64,000 nucleotides of DNA from Melieria omissa (taxonomy: Eukaryota > Arthropoda > Insecta > Diptera > Ulidiidae): assembly GCA_963971225.1 (NCBI GenBank), contig OZ020268.1, positions 47,170,404 to 47,234,403 of the forward strand, given 5' to 3'. A program made the translations under genes and the position numbers. A model generated the notes under the pieces. The model was not told where the DNA came from and did not search any database. It saw nothing but the letters and a program-made list of their open reading frames with translations. Positions 51,960 to 63,679 of the stretch are shown here, in pieces (the stretch's first letter is position 1; each line of letters starts with the position of its first letter).

Positions 51960-54272
51960 AAATTGATGAATCTCTGAAATACCGCCGGGGCATTATTACG
52001 AAATCTTCAGCAATAGGAATCGGATGAAACCCACTCTTCAGATCAAGTGTAGTGAAATAACTTTTGCCCTCCATTCGTTCAATGCAGTCATCGATAGTCG
52101 AAAGCGGGTAATTATCCCGTTGGGTAATTTTATTTAGAGCACGATAGTCTCACACTTTCGTGTTTCCCTACATTTCTTTTTAACTAGGACTATCGAAGAT
52201 GCGTACGGGAAATCACTAGGCCGTATTTTGCCTTCACTCAATAAGCCCTGAATAATCTTCTGGACTCCCTTTTTATCGCTATATGAAAGTCTTCTAAGCG
52301 GAAAATTAATTGGAATGTCAGACGTCAACGCGCTTTTCATTTCATAATTATGCTCGATGGCTGGAATGGTTGAAAGTAATTTTCTTTCAGAACCCGAATT
52401 AAGATTTCGATTTGATCGGAACCCAGCTTCTCACAAATATCAATCTGATAATCACCACAATATGTATTCAAATCTATCGCAAATATATCTGGAATAGAAT
52501 CTGTGCAGTCGTGATCGGAATCTGAATGAGTAGCGGAGTTTAAGCAATCTGAAAGCTTTCCAGAAGATCGCTTCGACAAGCGGCTTTGAAATGAAACATG
52601 TGTTTTATTTTTCGCTGGAATTTTATGTGTGTGTTATTTGAAAATTGACAATTGGCCATAGTATTCGCCAATACCTTTGTAGCCCGTGAAGAACAATTCG
52701 CCTGTGACCAAATGATTTGGCACGACTGACCGTTGTACAAAACTAGCCGGACTGCCCGTATCGAAAAGGGAATAAAGTTCAGTAAATAAATCTTGATTAC
52801 CCAAATCAGTTGTAAAAGCTGCATTTACAATGTTTAATTCGGAGAAAGTAGTATTTATTCCACCAGCGTCATCCTGGCGTGTGGTTGATTCGTCGAGTTC
52901 ATCCAGCAGCGCCATTCTAGCTGCAGTGGGTAGTGGCGGTCTCGCAAAACATGCTGCACGGATCCACAGCGGAAGCAAGAGCCCTTTTCGCCCTTCGATT
53001 TTTGACAGTTTGATGAAATGGGACCAAATCCGGAGCAGTTAAAACACTGTGTAGTTTTGACTCCCAGGTGCGGCCTGGATTCGGAATTGACAGAAGCTCT
53101 CGCAGCCGGAACTGGCATTCTCGGAACAGCTGACGGAACCTTAGAAGCGGAAGACGGAACTCTGAACACGGAAGACCACATGGCACGTAGTTGAACATAG
53201 CGACCAGCAAGGGACTTCAACTAATGAATAGTTGTTGCTACATACATCACGGCAATACTTGGTGTCGGGTGGTTAAGGCCGTTGATTATAAGCTGAATTA
53301 CATGTGCCTCGTCTACAGTCGATCGCGAAACAATTTCCTGCATCTGCAGTATATAGCCGAGGACGGTAATTTTTATGGCATCGAATTTGGTCTTCTGGAG
53401 GATTTCGATAACCTCTCCCGCAGAATACGTATGACCAAAATTCTTCAACAAATTTGTTCTGAACTCGGAGTATGTCATTGATTGGTCAATTCGTAGGAAC
53501 AGCTCGGCTGGTGTGTCCTTTTTCATTAAACGTCGGATACACTTCAACCTGAGTTGTGTACTCATCGATAGTTTCATCACTATTTTTTGGAAAAAAAATT
53601 TATGTCTTTCCATGACAATGTTTATGTATAAAATAGTCATCTAACTTTTTTATTAAATCGTTGTATTTGATGGAGTCCAAATTTTCATTAAACGAATTAA
53701 AAATTATTGTTAAATTAGATAGATATTTTATTGGTTCATGAATAGTTGTTGCTACTTACATCACGGCAATACTTGGTGTCGGGTCGTTGAGGCCGTTGAT
53801 TATAAGCTGAATTACAAGTGCCTCGTCTACAGTCGATCGCGAAACAATTTCCTGCATCTGCAGTATATAGCCGAGGACGGTAATTTTTATGGCATCGAAT
53901 TTGGTCTTCTGGAGGATTTCGATAACCTCTCCCGCAGAATACGTATGACCAAAATTCTTCAACAAATTTGTTCTGAACTCTGAGTATGTCATTGATTGGT
54001 CAATTCGTAGGAACAGCTCGGCTGGTGTGTCCTTTTTCATTAAACGTCGGATACACTTCAACCTGAGTTGTGTACTCATCGATAGTTTCATCACTATTTT
54101 TTGGAAAAAAAATGTATGTCTGACAATGTTTATGTATAAAATAGTCATCTAACTTTTTTAATTAATCGTTGTATTTGATGGAGTCCAAATTTTCAGTAAA
54201 CGAATTACAAATTATTGTTAAATTAGATAGATATTTTATTGGTTCAATAGCTACCTGAGCCAATTCAGCCAT
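51960..54272 (-). pseudogene. Gypsy-superfamily gag-protease-RT fragment with a duplicated gag segment
   Basis: Gag starts at ATG 54272 (MAELAQVAIEPIKYLSN). The capsid-like block LRLKCIRRLMKKDTPAELFL, then FRTNLLKNFGHTYSAGEVIE, occurs twice because of a 514 bp tandem duplication. A CCHC knuckle region (CFNCSGFGPISSNC, CFRCGSVQHVLRD) follows. Then come a protease with YSLFDTGSPASFV (D-T-G-S) near 52760, a linker, and the RT start (FPLRRLSYSDKKGVQKIIQG, IRPSDFPYASSIVLVKKK) near 52300-52150. RT ends at about 51960. Several frameshifts are present. The gag type resembles that at 42740-44497. Confidence 0.8.
53224..54245 (-). repeat. 514 bp tandem duplication in gag
   Basis: Units about 53224-53737 and 53738-54245 are nearly identical over their full length, differing at a handful of positions and a few single-base or short indels. 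The duplication repeats most of the gag N-terminal half. Confidence 0.9.
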
Positions 54273-55384
54273 TTTTTATTTTTATTATAAACTTACTTAT
54301 AAATATAAATCTACCAAGTTGCTTTACAGATTTGTTTGACTTAACTTAATATTGTTGTTGTCGCTCTGATCCTTCTGGTTGTGGATGTCTATCTTGTTGC
54401 TGCAGTGTGGTTGTGGTTCTGTCTTCTTTGTCTGTAGGTTATTTGTGCCACTATTCGGCTTCTGATGTTTTCCAATTTTTCTAGTGTGTCGGTATACTTT
54501 GTCCTTTCAGCTTCAATGGAGTAAAGTTGGATCCTGTTCCATTCGCGTAGTCACTACTGTTCTTGTGTTTTAAAAAAAATGTTTTCACTGATACGGTATG
54601 TATCCCATCCTCGTCGCCAGAAACGCACTTGTGTTTTTGGTTGCTAGTTTACAACTGCCTTTATTTGCCTTCCAAAACTATTATTTATATTTTTCGTCTT
54701 ATTATACCAAACCCAAAGGGAGGGCAACGTCCCAGACATCTCGTCAATTATTCAGCAGATGCGAGTGCATTCGCCTCCGCAAAGGTTTTGCAATCGATAT
54801 GCTGTGGTCAGAATATGCGTTAAAATATCAGCGGTCTGGTGGAGATTGAAACTGGCGTACCGCCTGTATTAATGTCTTGGAGCGTGAATTGAATATTATA
54901 AGTGACGCGCACAATTAATTTAAACGATCTTGGCCTCGATGTTGGCTGATGTAATTACCTCGTGTCCACTCTCGTCGCCGGTCCGATTGAGAACAAGGCA
55001 ATAACTTCGTTGCTTAACTATCGATCGTACGACCGGGTGACTCATGTGCGTCAAGTTGTGCAGTGTTGCCACCAATGCGGATTACAAGTCAATTATAAAA
55101 TTTATTTATATAAGTTAGCGTCGCCATAAGGGCGACACTAAAAAAAATTAATGTTGAGGACCATCCACGGGTCCTTATTAACACACCGGACTTCAATAAT
55201 TCAAAAATTACTATTTATTAGGCAAATGAGACAACTGCTCCAGACAGCGTCCAAACACAGAATGAGAAGAATACATTCAATAGTGCTACACTAAAGTCCT
55301 AGCCTAATCCTAAGTAGGGCTGCTTTTCCTGCTGTTGGATGGTAGACTCTGGTTGTTCTCATCGGTGTCGTGGAATGCACTGCA
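54273..55384. other. Leader and LTR region of the gag element, no gene
   Basis: Upstream of the gag start. TGGCGACGAGGATGGGATAC on the minus strand (about 54617-54598) looks like a primer site. A second, similar string CGGCGACGAGAGTGGACAC lies near 54975, so an LTR may occupy the ~360 bp between them. TTTATT near 54660 gives AATAAA on the minus strand. 55100-55384 is unassigned. Confidence 0.45.
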
Positions 55385-55525
55385 AGTATCTAGTCTGCAT
55401 GAGCGCTTGCCCAGTCTTCGTTTCCGCAAACGCCTTTGTACTTCATAAAAGCCTCGAACGCCTCCGACTTGCTACGCAAGAACGATACCGTCATGTACCG
55501 CGAGAAGTCATCATCTGATTTGATA
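55385..55525 (-). pseudogene. Possible copia-type integrase scrap
   Basis: About 35 codons on the minus strand read SRYMTVSFLRSKSEAFEAFM, then KYK, like the copia integrase core (D-x-x-S-R-Y...F-L-K-x-K-S-E). The catalytic residues beyond this are not recognisable. Confidence 0.45.
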
Positions 55526-56095
55526 CGTCATCAAGTCATTCTGTCATGGCGGCGGTGACGTGTCTCACAACACCCCACTCTACCTTACTCCATCAGACCC
55601 TATATTTTCAGCCTCGGCAGTGGCCACCTTTTCTGCTGTAGGCTCATCTTCCTCAAAGTCACCCTCCGTATCACTATCGCACAGATCATCATCCATCAAA
55701 GGTGTAATTTTTGATTTTATTCTGCGTGACATCCTTTCAATTTCACTTTTCAAATATTGGAAAATCTGATCGCGGCGGAGCGGTTGAAATTAGTATACGC
55801 GGTGTTCGGGTCGATTTGGGGTGTTTATTTCTCGACTTGTAAATGACGAATGTGAACAAGAAGTACAATAAACATTAAACGACACAAACGGCTGAAGCCG
55901 GGGAGCAGAAAATAGGGCAAACATGAGTACAAAGGGACAAGGAAAGGAAGGGATTAGTGATCACTAAATACAGCACAGTACATCTGAACAACTTTAATAT
56001 TCGAGTTTCCAACAATGTCACAGGATAGTTAAAGCTGCAAAATATTTCCTACTGCCTTCAGCGTATAATGACATTGTATTGCTAGCTGCTGCTCT
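55526..56095. other. Unassigned, with a short acidic open frame
   Basis: Minus-strand codons at about 55785-55585 encode an acidic segment (ITPLMDDDLCDSDTEGDFEE) after FQYLKSEIERMSRR. Many DNA-transposon proteins have similar acidic N-termini, but the family cannot be named. The remainder to 56095 is non-coding. Confidence 0.3.
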
Positions 56096-56308
56096 TCAGC
56101 TTACATATCCCTGTCCATTAAATTCTAGTAAGGATTTTATAATATCTAAAGTCTCATTACATTGAATTGTTTGTGTTTCGAATTCTGTAACATTATGCGT
56201 AGCCGTCAAGTTTCTTAGTTGTCTTTTTAACTGTTCTAATTCAGTTCTTAAGTCGCATGTCTGCACTGAAATAAGTTGGGCTAATTCATCACTATCTGTT
56301 GTAGTCAT
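56096..56308 (-). pseudogene. Errantivirus Gag N-terminus
   Basis: ATG at 56308 (MTTTDSDELAQLISVQTCDL). A 70-residue block with a coiled coil (LRTELEQLKRQLRNL) leads to TLDIIKSLLEFNGQGYVS, the start of the errantiviral capsid core. It stops there. The neighbouring LTR and primer site at 56625-56900 are correctly placed ~330 bp upstream, so this is the truncated 5' end of one element. Confidence 0.7.
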
Positions 56309-56624
56309 TTTGTCACTTTACAATTTTATTCACTTCTTAAAACTAAGATTAAGTTTTAATTTTCTCCTTTTGTTTGTAGGATACTTGATTGTTGTGACAT
56401 CCGTTAGATCTCCTTTGTCCTTTGGAGGTCCTTATTGTCCAGATATCTAGGCTAACTTGATTGATGAGTCTCAAACTAATGTAGGATATCCTCTTCAATT
56501 TAAGTTGGTTGATTGTTGAATTTTGTTGGGCTTTATTTCTCCTTATTTTATTCCAATATTAACACTTTGATCTTAAGGTTTGTAGGAAGTTCTTTTCCGA
56601 TCAATAATTAACTTTAATACTGTT
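56309..56624 (-). other. Errantivirus leader
   Basis: About 316 bp between the primer site and gag start. AT-rich, without obvious repeats. Confidence 0.5.
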
Positions 56625-56900
56625 GTCCCTTCTCGGGCGCCAATTGAAAAACGGTCGTGTTAGCTTGCACTCCAAATCGCTTCTGACTTTATTCAATGCC
56701 AGAATTTGCAATCTACTCCCACAAAAGCTCTTACATATAAACATACATATACCCTAAGCTACTGGCAGCCGTTGTCGCTGCAATTTCTGGGATCTGTTGA
56801 TTTGTCTATATTTATGCAGCTGCACCAAATGTTACATCGTCAGCAGTTTTTGTGCGAAAGCAATGTGCAAGCGATTGCATACTACAACCATTCCTTAACT
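56625..56900 (-). mobile_element. Errantivirus 5' LTR with tRNA-Lys primer site
   Basis: Minus strand AGTTAAGGAATGGTTG (56900) to GTTTTTCAATT (56642), 259 bp, AATAAAG near 56690. It is followed by TGGCGCCCGAGAAGGGAC (56642-56625). Confidence 0.85.
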
Positions 56901-56984
56901 TAACATTGAAGTGGGATTCATTTGGCCTTTTCGTACGCCTGACCATCTGCCACTGAATTTCAGCTACATTCACTGAGCTCGGAG

Positions 56985-57625
56985 AGTCTTTCGTCAGCTT
57001 GCCGACGAACTACCCCCACGTCACGAAAGCAGTCTGCACATCCGCCCACTCCTTTGCGACGCCCTTCAGTTTATGTTGTGCGGCGAACAGAATCTTCTCC
57101 TCGCTCCAAACGTAAATGGACCGCAGCTCGATCTTCTCAACAAACTGCTGCGCTGATCGATGCCCTCTTAGTCTGGTAGTACGCCAATGATGTCGCTCAT
57201 ACTGTGCCTGGAGGCCACCTGCGTCATCGACCTGCCCTCTATTGGTGTTGAGAATGCCCTCACCGGCCCGTTATCCGCTGCATGGGATGCCGTCGGCTGC
57301 TCCGATGTGGTCTACCGTGCGGAGACAACGTCCCTCAACTCGCTGATCTGCTGTTGCCATGTGGTCTCCTAGTCCAGTTCCTCTTCATCGACCTCATCCG
57401 TGTCGTACACCTCTATCAGCCTAGCAGTTTTATGCGCCTTATTTCCCGTAACTGATAAATTTTGGTTACGGAGTAGCGTGTTGAGTTGCTCCACATTCAA
57501 CGATCAGAACTTCATTCCCTCTTTTTATTTCACCGTGCACGTCTATCACACAACCGTCGCCTTCCGAGTCACTTTATACCCTGCCCTTTTCCGCTGTACA
57601 AGTATATCGCGCAGCCGTTCGTAGC
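56985..57625 (-). pseudogene. SAP-domain-type Gag of a gypsy-superfamily element, degenerate
   Basis: On the minus strand NVEQLNTLLRNQNLSVTGNK, then AHKTARLIEVYD, matches a SAP-like fold (a 35-residue helix-extended loop-helix DNA-binding motif). Helical residues (WQQQISELRDVV) and a capsid block (RSSLLRR or, in the next frame, AQQFVEKIELRSIYVW and KLKGVAKEWADVQTAF) follow. At least three stops and one frame change are present. A similar SAP-like start is typical of a Drosophila gypsy-superfamily gag lineage. Confidence 0.6.
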
Positions 57626-58138
57626 TTTGGATATGGATCTGATGATATTAAAAGACGATTTATTACGTCCGTATTGTTCTCTTCCCTTGATGTCTTCCGT
57701 TTGTATAACTCTCGATATCTCCTAACGTCCTTGTTACGCGCTTCTTGTGCCTCTTCGGACAGTACAGTATGAAATATTTGCAGCGTACTCTTTGAAAGCG
57801 TTCACATTTATCGGAAGACCAGAGTTTAGACTTTCGAGTAGAGTGCGAAACAGGTTTATTAGCTCTAAATCGATGCCAGTTACGGCGGTTGATACTTCGG
57901 AATTGTGGAAAAAACGCCTCGCTGTGTTTCCGTCATTACTATTTCCACAATTATGTTTCGGTACATCTATTAATAATCCTGTTTCATCTTAAATTTTTTT
58001 TTTGGATGTGCAACTTTCTTTGCAAAACATTTTCTTTGTATTCACCACTTGCTTGCCATTTTCGCATCTCTAAGCGATATGAAATGTGATGTGCAGCACG
58101 CACTCCATACGCATGCAAACGTGAAAGTCCCTGTTTAA
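57626..58138. other. Unassigned region between gag remnant and BEL LTR
   Basis: No gene or terminal repeat recognised. Short plus-strand frames have no motifs. Confidence 0.4.
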
Positions 58139-58319
58139 TGTTTAAACAACAGTAACAATTTCTTTATTCTTCAATTTCAAATGATTATAAAAATAAAATG
58201 TCGACCGCTTCGGGCCGATGTTCTCGTGCTAGTGACGGCAGAAAAATCCTTTTAGGGATGTGCAAATGTGCATGATAAATTGTGCGCAATTTCAGGCACA
58301 TTTGCATACATGCCGTACA
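58139..58319 (-). repeat. 3' LTR of the BEL/Pao element
   Basis: 181 bp, minus strand TGTACGGCATGTATGC...CTGTTGTTTAAACA, AATAAAG near 58165, preceded by GCGCGGAGGA as the polypurine tract. The LTR contains TTTGCAC/GTGCAAA words repeated near 58262 and 58300. Confidence 0.7.
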
Positions 58320-58429
58320 TCCTCCGCGCCGATGATATTTAATGGAATATCATCAATGATGAGTCGAGTTGTCACTACAATGACGCTATAACGAGATTAA
58401 AGTACAATGATATTAAAGCATGGTGCGGG

Positions 58430-61400
58430 CTAAGGGTGCCAGTTGTCTTGAATTGGGAGTGGACACAGCTTGGCTACGGGCCGTTTCAGTATCCCATTTT
58501 TAGTCTTCAGATCCACAACTCGAACTAATGTGTCAGTTCCCGGGTATGTACGGATTATTCGTCCCAGTGGCCAATGATTACTGGGAGCTCGTTCGTCCTT
58601 AATTAACACTATATCGTTAATTTGAAGATTGTCCCGAACTTGCAACCACTTTGGTCGGGCTTGTAACCGAGCCAGATATTCCTTTCGCCACTGCCGCCAA
58701 AATTGCTGAACTAGAAACTGGCAATTTCTCCATCTGTTTACAAGACTTAGTTTGTCAATTTGCGGTTCCGGGGGTGCAAGTAATGCGTCCCCAATCAGAA
58801 AATGACCCGGTGTTAAAACTAACAAATCGTCGGGATCATTTGTCATTGGACACAATGGTCTTGAATTGAGACTTGATTCGATTTGTGCCAGCACGGTGCT
58901 GAGCTCCTCAAAGGTTAAACGCTGTTCACCAATAGTTCGTTTGAGATGATGTTTCATGGATCTCACCCCCGCTTCCCATAATCCTCCAAAGTGCGGCGCC
59001 GAGGGGGGTATGAAATGCCATTGGATTTGTCGCTCTACGAGAAATGGTGCAATTTGAGAATTAATATATGTGATATAAGAATTCTTATCGGCTTGAAGTT
59101 TTTGGTTCGCGCCTACAAAATTGGTTCCGCAATCGCTATACAAATCTCGACATAGTCCTCTTCTGCCGATAAAACGATGCAGAGCTCCGATGAACGCCGC
59201 CGCGGACAAATCGCCGACCGCCTCGATATGAACCGCCTTTGTTACTAGGCAAACGAAAATAGCTATATATCCTTTCACTGCTGTTCGGCCGCGACCCTTT
59301 GATGGTGAGACATTTATTGGACCCGCATAGTCGACTCCAGTCGATGAGAACGGCCTTGCTGGGCGGATACGTGGTGCGGGTAAATTTCCCATAAGCTGCG
59401 TTGCAGGTCTCGGTTTGTATCGATGACACTTAACACATGGATGAATAGCAGAGCGAACGGCGTTACGCCCATTTAATATCCAAAACCGTTTGCGAATGTA
59501 ATTTAACGTGACAGAAGCACCCCCGTGAAGAGTATTCAAATGAGCGTGTGCGATGATCAACTTAGAAACGTGATGTTTTTGTGGTAGGATAGAAGGATGC
59601 TTTTCACGATATGGCAGAAGTGAGTTGCTGAGCCGTCCTCCTAGTCGGATAACCCTTTCCTCCGGATCAAAAAATGGATTTAATGTCGTTAATATGCTCT
59701 TTTCTGGGAGAGGGTAACTGGATGATAAGGCGTTCCACTCGTGTAAAAAGGCTTGTTGTTGAACAACGCGAACAATGCTGATGATGCTGTGGTCCAGTTC
59801 TTCGACCCGTAATGAATTGAACCGTCGCTCCGAGGCTACTTGACGACAATTGTAACTGAAACGATGGCAATATGCAATTATGCGTATAAGATGAGTGAAC
59901 GAAGAGAACTTCTCTATGACTGCTACGACGAACTCCATCTCGGTATGACATAAGTTCACCCTAACCATTTTCATTTCTCCTTCACCAGTTTTCATTGTGA
60001 AATCGCTGTCACCTGAACGATCCGGCCATTTATCGATTGAACGTTGTAACCATACTGGACCATGCCACCATAATTTGTGCAGTGCTAAACTTTTGGGACC
60101 CAAACCTCTGCTGGAACAATCGGCTGGATTATCTGTTGAAGCTACATGCTGCCATTGTTTAGCCGTCGAGGTTTCCAGTATTTTATGAATACGATTTGCA
60201 ATGAAGATTTTCCAACGATTTGTCTCTCCTCGAATCCACCCCAGAACGACCATGGAATCCGTCCAGAAGAAAATGTGCGAGTTGTCAATTGGTGGGCGCA
60301 TGTTTTGTTCGAGAAAGTGCGCCACTTTCGCAGCCAATACTGCTCCGCATAGCTCGGCTCTTGGAATGGTTAACTTAGGTTTGATGGGCGTAACCTTACT
60401 TTTCCCCATAAGCAACTCACAAGACCACCGCTTATCTTGACCACGAACCCGTAAATAGGCTGCTGCAGAATAGGCATTGATTGACGCATCACAAAACACA
60501 TGCAATTCTCGTACAACATTGGAATCACTCGTTTTGAGCCAACGTGGAATGTGTATTTGTGCAATAGTGGGTAGCTCGTTGATGAATTGTTTCCACGATT
60601 TTTGTATTGGATCGGGCACTGGTGTGTCCCAGCCTATATTCAACAACCATAACTCCTGCATAAGGATCTTAGCAGCAATTATCATCGGATTCAGCCATCC
60701 GAGTGGATCGAATAGACGTGCAATTGTTGACAGAATTACTCGCTTCGTGGGGATTTCATGGGAAATTTCAAAATTAAGCTTGAACTGAAACCTATCGTTG
60801 GTCGGATTCCAATACATTCCTAATGTCTTCACAGTTTCATTGGAGTTCAGTTGTAGCAAACCTCCAGTTTCTTTGTGATCATCCGGAATGCTTTCAAGCA
60901 GCGCTGGATGGTTAGCTGCCCACTTGCGAAGCTCAAATGTGCCTTTCCGAAGCATTGCTATAACTTGGCTCTGTAGTTCCTTTGCTCTTTCAATCGAATC
61001 TCCCCCGGATAAAATATCATCCACATACATTTGATATTTTATAACGTCAACCGCTAGCGGAAAGTTATCTCCTTCATCATCAGCCAGCTGAAGCATTGTG
61101 CGAATCGCCGTGAAAGGAGCTGAACCCGTGCCGAACATAACCGTAGAGCAAAAATATTCCTTTATATCGGCTGATGAATCATTACGCCATAAGATTCTTT
61201 GATATTGTGCATCCTCGCTATTCATGTTAATGCATCGATACATTTTTTCGATATCCGCTGTAAAGACAAATTTAAGGCTACGCCAGTTGATAATTATTGC
61301 AGCTAAATGAGTTTGAAGTGCTGGACCGATTGCCAAAATGTCATTTAAAGAGTTGCCATTGCTGGTCTTGCTTGACGCATCGAACACAACTCTAACCTTC

Positions 61401-62947
61401 GTAGTTGAAGAGGAATTCTTGATGACAGGATGGTGAGGAAGGTAACAGTATTTCCGAAAAGATCCTTCACCATTTAGTTGTGCGGCGCGGACCAGCTGCA
61501 TCTGTCCCAAGCGTAAATATTCGTCGATCGTTGTCTGATAGCTTCTTCGTAGTTGAAGGTCTCGCACTAAGCGACGCTCAAGTTGTAGAAACCGCTTCAA
61601 TGCTAATTCCCGCGATTCGCCTAGGACTCTGGAAGAATCGATATCTGTTAACAAGGGTAATCGAACGATATATTTTCCGCTTTCTAAACGCCGGTGAGTG
61701 TCTCGATAGAACTGTTCGCACCACTGATCCTGGCTTGATAAAGCTCGCTCAGACATAGATTCCTCGAGTTCCCAAAACTTATTTAGCAGGTGATCCATGT
61801 CGACTTGTGTGTGGCACGACGAAACAGTGACAGTTGGAGTTGTTGTTGGTGGGAGCCCCGAGTTGTAAACTTTACCCGATATGATAAAGCCGAAAACGGT
61901 TTTCTGAGCAATTGGTCCCCCACAAGGTGTTCGACGAGTATCGCCCAGCATGATTTCGTCATAAACATCATTTCCCAATAGAATATCAATTTGTTGAGGT
62001 TCATAATACTTTGGATCCGCCAGATCCAGACCATGTAGATGTGGCCAGTCCACAAATGGTAGCTGTTTTGCAGGCATGAGATGGCTTACCTTGGGTAACA
62101 CATATGCTAAAACAGTAAAACTGATGTTCGTATCCAAACGCGAACCAATTTTCAAAATTACTGATGATCGCCCTTCAGCGACTTTGGTTTCCGATAAACC
62201 TTTGATCGTTACCCAAGCTCGATTTCTTGGTAATCGCAATAGCTGAGCGGTACGCTCCGTTATAAATGAGGCTTCGGAGCCTTGGTCTAAAAATGCCCTC
62301 AAATTCAACGACTGCCCTTCTGAGTCGTTGACCGTAATCATCGCGGTTGGTAACAGCACTTCATAATTAAATGCATGTCGTAACTTCCCGTTGGAAGCTG
62401 CTGCGCTCCGGCTGGCAGCATGACCGTTGGTTACCGATAGATTTGTAGATATAGTTGAAGGTCCGTCAGCCCCTCGTTCAATGTGTATAAGTGTATGATG
62501 TTTGCCCCCACATGTCGAGCACGTACGACTACTATTGCACTTTGCAGATAGGTGGTTGCAGCTCAAACAGTTGAAACATAGCTTAAATTTCTGCACGACT
62601 GTCCTACGTTCCGTAACGTTCAACCCGAGAAATGTCGCACATTCCCGAACTGAATGATCTGCCTTTGTACAGACCGGACAGACTGCAGCTTTCTTGATCA
62701 CCTGCAGTGATGTTATGTCTCTTTTGATAGATGTCGCCGATAAATTACCCTTTGGGCGAGCATCTAACCTTGCATTCTGCTTCGTGGAACCGTTTGTATT
62801 CAAATTGGATGACGTAATCATCATTTGATATTGTTCGTCGAGTACTGAGCATAACTCATCGAAAGTTGGAATTGTTTTCCGTTTACTGATAGTTCGACCC
62901 CATTCGCGTTGGATCGTACTTGGTAACTTCTTCAACATATAGTACAC
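58430..62947 (-). CDS. BEL/Pao Gag-Pol polyprotein (gag end, PR, RT, RNase H, IN)
   Basis: 1505 uninterrupted codons. The boundary at 62947 is only the first codon after an in-frame TAA; gag runs on upstream. Order: gag C-terminus with knuckle-like clusters (CPVCTKADHSVREC, CFNCLSCNHLSAKC, residues ~88-140). Protease with AFLDQGSEASFI (~225). RT with VRVVFDASSKTSNGNSLND (~525) and the catalytic YVDDILSG (~645). RNase H with LHVFCDASINAYSAAAYL (~825) and FWTDS (~900). Integrase with a zinc-binding CVKCHRYKP (~1170), D in FSSTGVDYAGPI and YSDCGTNFVGA, and E in FGGLWEAGVRSMK (~1320). A C-terminal DUF5641-like domain ends VAKLCPLP. This would replicate and integrate the element. Its openness suggests recent activity. 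Confidence 0.92.
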   Translation of the reverse strand: MYYMLKKLPSTIQREWGRTISKRKTIPTFDELCSVLDEQYQMMITSSNLNTNGSTKQNARLDARPKGNLSATSIKRDITSLQVIKKAAVCPVCTKADHSVRECATFLGLNVTERRTVVQKFKLCFNCLSCNHLSAKCNSSRTCSTCGGKHHTLIHIERGADGPSTISTNLSVTNGHAASRSAAASNGKLRHAFNYEVLLPTAMITVNDSEGQSLNLRAFLDQGSEASFITERTAQLLRLPRNRAWVTIKGLSETKVAEGRSSVILKIGSRLDTNISFTVLAYVLPKVSHLMPAKQLPFVDWPHLHGLDLADPKYYEPQQIDILLGNDVYDEIMLGDTRRTPCGGPIAQKTVFGFIISGKVYNSGLPPTTTPTVTVSSCHTQVDMDHLLNKFWELEESMSERALSSQDQWCEQFYRDTHRRLESGKYIVRLPLLTDIDSSRVLGESRELALKRFLQLERRLVRDLQLRRSYQTTIDEYLRLGQMQLVRAAQLNGEGSFRKYCYLPHHPVIKNSSSTTKVRVVFDASSKTSNGNSLNDILAIGPALQTHLAAIIINWRSLKFVFTADIEKMYRCINMNSEDAQYQRILWRNDSSADIKEYFCSTVMFGTGSAPFTAIRTMLQLADDEGDNFPLAVDVIKYQMYVDDILSGGDSIERAKELQSQVIAMLRKGTFELRKWAANHPALLESIPDDHKETGGLLQLNSNETVKTLGMYWNPTNDRFQFKLNFEISHEIPTKRVILSTIARLFDPLGWLNPMIIAAKILMQELWLLNIGWDTPVPDPIQKSWKQFINELPTIAQIHIPRWLKTSDSNVVRELHVFCDASINAYSAAAYLRVRGQDKRWSCELLMGKSKVTPIKPKLTIPRAELCGAVLAAKVAHFLEQNMRPPIDNSHIFFWTDSMVVLGWIRGETNRWKIFIANRIHKILETSTAKQWQHVASTDNPADCSSRGLGPKSLALHKLWWHGPVWLQRSIDKWPDRSGDSDFTMKTGEGEMKMVRVNLCHTEMEFVVAVIEKFSSFTHLIRIIAYCHRFSYNCRQVASERRFNSLRVEELDHSIISIVRVVQQQAFLHEWNALSSSYPLPEKSILTTLNPFFDPEERVIRLGGRLSNSLLPYREKHPSILPQKHHVSKLIIAHAHLNTLHGGASVTLNYIRKRFWILNGRNAVRSAIHPCVKCHRYKPRPATQLMGNLPAPRIRPARPFSSTGVDYAGPINVSPSKGRGRTAVKGYIAIFVCLVTKAVHIEAVGDLSAAAFIGALHRFIGRRGLCRDLYSDCGTNFVGANQKLQADKNSYITYINSQIAPFLVERQIQWHFIPPSAPHFGGLWEAGVRSMKHHLKRTIGEQRLTFEELSTVLAQIESSLNSRPLCPMTNDPDDLLVLTPGHFLIGDALLAPPEPQIDKLSLVNRWRNCQFLVQQFWRQWRKEYLARLQARPKWLQVRDNLQINDIVLIKDERAPSNHWPLGRIIRTYPGTDTLVRVVDLKTKNGILKRPVAKLCPLPIQDNWHP

Positions 62948-63679
62948 TAATATTTGATTTTGTGATTACACGTTAACCCCTAATTTCTGTATCGAGTTTA
63001 CACATGCACGACATGTCTGTGTAAATTGTCTTAACGCTGCAGCATCTTCCTTGCGAACCGCTGGTTGGTCTTCGAAAACGTTCATAAAGTGCGAAAACAA
63101 GATTCTGTTATTGTCGTATAAGTCGCTCAGCATTTTCCAAGCGACTTCATAGTTTTCGCCTAGAATGCTGATATGCTGAATGTCTTGTGCAGCAGCACCG
63201 GATAACGCGCCTTTGAGGTAATGTAAACGCTGACAATTATTTAGACGTGCGCTGTTATGAACACGTGCAAGAAATAATTCCTTAAAGGCATGTCGGTAAT
63301 TTGACGTCTGGCAGCGGCACTTCGAGAGTCACAGCAGGCGCAGTTGTCATCGGTGCACTTTGAATCTCGCCCGATGGAGAGGGGGAAAATGCAGTCTCGA
63401 AAGCTGTCCGGATTGTGGACATGGCTTCCAAATAGCCTCCTCAAATTCATCACTGAGTTCCACCTTCACGTACCGTTCTTGTACTTCCTTATCGTCAGCA
63501 ATGTGCATTATTTGCCGGTGGTTGTCGCGAAACTCCCCCCGTAGCGAAGTAAGCACTTCCAACCTTGTTTGGAAATATGCTTTGGTTTTGCGTGCCACGG
63601 CATCCTTTTTAAAGTTGCGTAACGTTTTATGCACGGCGTCTAACAATGCTATTTGTTCAGCTACGTACTCCATGGACAC
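62948..63679 (-). pseudogene. BEL/Pao Gag, N-terminal and central part
   Basis: Start region MEYVAEQIALLDAVHKTLRN near 63673. A helical block follows to CPQSGQL (~63400), a frame change near 63350, and the conserved core LHYLKGALSGAAAQDIQHIS, then NYEVAWKMLSDLYDN (~63240-63130). VRKEDAAALRQFTQTCRACV follows. A TAA (62953) right before the long pol frame is the main break. In BEL/Pao elements gag and pol are normally one frame. Confidence 0.8.
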
